Origin: Nipponacmea schrenckii
Lineage: Eukaryota; Mollusca; Gastropoda; Lottiidae
Length of the DNA: 64,000 bases
NCBI GenBank assembly: GCA_030562195.1
Contig: CM060200.1
Span: 33,891,023 to 33,955,022, forward strand
Direction: 5' to 3'
Each line of letters starts with the position of its first letter. Position 1 is the stretch's first letter. Made by a program: the position numbers and the translations under genes. Shown here one piece after another: positions 62,401 to 64,000 of this stretch. Under the pieces are notes generated by a model that saw only the letters and a program-made list of their open reading frames with translations, was not told where the DNA came from and did no database searches.

Positions 62401-63118
62401 CTATAACTGCTAGGTAAAAAGTGAAAACTGTTTTATAAATAACTTGTCAATAGTAATTGATTTGACCTAAATAATTAGGTCAAGCTGCCATATCGGCCTC
62501 CATTTTGAATTTTCGTTACAATTCTTAAATCCGAAATTCAGACACTACTGATAGACCGATTTTGATGAAATTCAGCACATAGATACAATGGATCATTATC
62601 TACCTTTTCTTGGAGACCAATTTTCAAATTTCGTATTTTCTTTCGAATTATTTAAATTTCGATTTTTTCAAAATTAGGTCACTTTAACGGGTACGGAAGG
62701 TGTGACCCACTTAATCTATGACCTTGAAAATTAGGTCAAATAATATTCAATATATTGTCTACGAGTAGATATTTTTTAATTTGGCTTACTTAAAAAATTC
62801 ATAGAGATAAGTGTACTTAAATACAGCAAAAATTGATAATTTTCATATTTTCGCCATCATTAACCGTTACGGAGGGTGTGACCTAATTATTTTATGACTT
62901 TGAAAACTAGGTCAAATGATATTCAATATATTGTCTAGATGTAGGTAATTGCAAATTTAGCCTACATAATATTTTAAGGCTCTCGAAATACGTTCATAAT
63001 TGTAAGCAATTCTAGTTTATATTTATTTCAGGAGTATCACTAGATGGGGGCAAACGCTACACACAAGTGGTTGAAACAGCCTTCCATGTCTCTATGGCTG
63101 CCTTGGAACCAACCACAG
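59415..63118 (+). CDS. Nucleoplasmin-like FKBP (46-kDa/FKBP39-type), 5' part
   Basis: Two coding exons: 59415-59424 (ATGTTTTGGG, MFWG) and 63032-63118. Together they read MFWGVSLDGGKRYTQ, then VVETAFHVSMAALEPTTG. This is the start of the nucleoplasmin-like domain found at the N terminus of invertebrate FKBP39/FKBP46 nuclear prolyl isomerases, which typically begin M-F-W-G-hydrophobic and contain Y-[ST]-Q-x-V-E-x-x-F-H. Phase agrees (one base plus two). The donor is GCAAGT, the consensus of rare GC-AG introns; no GT donor would give MFWG. Exon 2 ends at a GTAGAA donor in phase 1. The rest, including the peptidyl-prolyl isomerase domain, lies beyond the window. Exon 1 is supported by frame, family and the head-to-head position with ALG6, but rests on only ten bases. 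Confidence 0.75.
59589..60081. mobile_element. TA-flanked MITE, copy 2 (FKBP intron 1)
   Basis: Same family and orientation as 58264-58738: starts AAGGGGCCCAGGC, ends GCCTGGTCCACTT, TA on both sides. It has an extra 19-bp stretch near 59945 compared with copy 1. The two copies bracket the ALG6/FKBP promoter. Confidence 0.8.
60741..60834. repeat. 47-bp unit repeated twice
   Basis: TACGTATTTCGACTTTGGCG and the rest of the 47-bp unit (AAAACGTATTGTAATCGTTC) occur back to back at 60741-60787 and 60788-60834 without visible change. The unit is CpG-rich for this region and abuts the T-tract that opens the 1.09-kb tandem repeat. Confidence 0.9.
60838..63018. repeat. Tandem duplication of a ~1.09-kb repeat (FKBP intron 1)
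   Basis: Unit 1 (about 60838-61928) and unit 2 (about 61929-63018) lie head to tail with an offset of about 1087 bp and only scattered differences. Each runs from a T-tract with GTAATTCTTGGATGAGTTTG to CATAATTGTAAGCAATTCTA. Each contains paired ACTTCCGG words around TGACGTAATTACGTAA, several AGGTCA half-sites, and a minus-strand open frame (60787-61086, 61931-62173) that I do not consider a gene. Unit 2 ends 13 bp before FKBP exon 2. A third, inverted partial copy is at 46883-48095. Confidence 0.9.
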
Positions 63119-63169
63119 GTAGAACTGCTTTTTTATATGCTAACAGTTTTCAGCTGAAATTTGATGTGA

Positions 63170-64000
63170 ATATTTATATTGATGAAATTTTGGACAAGTT
63201 CGATATTGATATTTTTTCGATGAATGGTTTTTTAGTTATTCTTTGACTTAGACCTAACATGTTGAAATTGGCTTGTGAACGCAATAGAGACTACTGTCTG
63301 CATCTGGTTGTATGAAATATGGTGGGAACATATATATTGATGAGATCTTGGACAAGTTTTTGAGTTATTGCCCTTGACATTGTCAAAACATTTCGAAATT
63401 GGCCTGTGAACACGATAATGGACTTCAGTTTTCATCTGCTTTGAATGAAATTTGGATATTGCTTGTTGAAATTTGCTTGTGAGTTTTCATCTGATTTGAT
63501 TGAAATTTGATCATTTTAGTTGATGAGATCTTGGTCAAGTTTGAATTTGATATTTCAATGAAACTTGCTGTGATCATTTTTATACATGGAAATATGGACG
63601 TATATTGGCTACAGTTTTTATCCGATCTCAATGAAACTTGGTATACATGTATATATTGATGATATCTCGGTCAAATTCGAAAATGGAAATTATCGCATGG
63701 ATGGTTTTTGAGTTATTGCACTTGACTTAGTAAAAACGCGTCAAATTTGGGTTGTATCCACAATAGAGGCTACAGTTTTTATCCAATCTTAATGAAACTT
63801 GGTATACATGTATATATTGATGATATCTCGGTCAAGTTTGAAAATGAAAATTATCGAATGAACGTTTTTTGAGTTATTGCCCTTGACTTAGTAAAAACGC
63901 GTTAAATTTGGGTTGTATCCACGATAGAGGCTACAGTTTTTATCCGATCTTAATGAAACTTTGTATACATGTATATGTTAAGGATATCTGGGTCAAGTTC
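63170..64000. repeat. ~158-bp tandem array at the right edge (continues out of window)
   Basis: Units carry CTTGGTATACATGTATATAT, GATGATATCTCGGTCAA, TTTGAGTTATTGC.CTTGAC, AAAAACGCGT and GAGGCTACAGTTTTTATCC. The clear units begin near 63640, 63797 and 63953; earlier ones (63170-63560) are diverged. The layout matches the tandem core of the elements in HMGXB4, though the sequence is a different family. It lies in the intron after FKBP exon 2. Confidence 0.8.

Overview
The window is AT-rich invertebrate nuclear DNA. Genes are split by GT-AG introns, there are no bacterial-style operons, and repeats are dense. The gene families, the many CCGGAAGT-rich repeats and the tandem-core transposons fit a mollusc or another lophotrochozoan. 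That placement is inference; no species can be named from the sequence.

Layout: (1) 1-27.6 kb has no gene I can support. It holds a 67-bp minisatellite (about 7.69-9.66 kb), palindromic and terminal-inverted-repeat elements, a broken THAP-domain gene (18.5 kb), a 3.1-kb non-coding element with inverted ends (19.5-22.6 kb) and a non-autonomous PIF/Harbinger element (24.7-25.2 kb). (2) 27.7-43.8 kb holds a divergent pair: an HMGXB4 orthologue on the minus strand (9 exons, 633 codons) and PLAA on the plus strand (12 exons, 789 codons), with start codons 269 bp apart. Two HMGXB4 introns carry a tandem-core mobile element, one copy with a hAT-like MITE nested inside. (3) 44.1-59.1 kb is ALG6 on the minus strand (14 exons, 501 codons), convergent with PLAA. 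Its large introns trapped a copy of the start of the last PLAA exon, a small Penelope-like fragment with a target-site duplication, and a fold-back Penelope-like retroelement with 437-bp inverted arms. (4) From 59.4 kb a nucleoplasmin-like FKBP gene starts on the plus strand, head to head with ALG6. Only a 10-nt coding exon 1 and exon 2 are visible; they are joined by an apparent GC-AG intron filled with a 1.09-kb tandem duplication. The gene leaves the window inside a ~158-bp tandem array.

All three complete gene models were assembled by hand. In each, every exon junction keeps phase, the total length is a multiple of three, and the protein follows the known family from start to stop. The encoded proteins act in different pathways: chromatin/transcription, ubiquitin-Cdc48 handling, ER N-glycan assembly, and a nuclear histone-chaperone-type prolyl isomerase. 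Nothing suggests a shared function beyond two shared divergent promoters.

I found no CRISPR, defence cassette or other clear new system. The most unusual structures are the fold-back Penelope element, the PLAA exon copy with only silent changes, and the tiny first exon with a GC donor.
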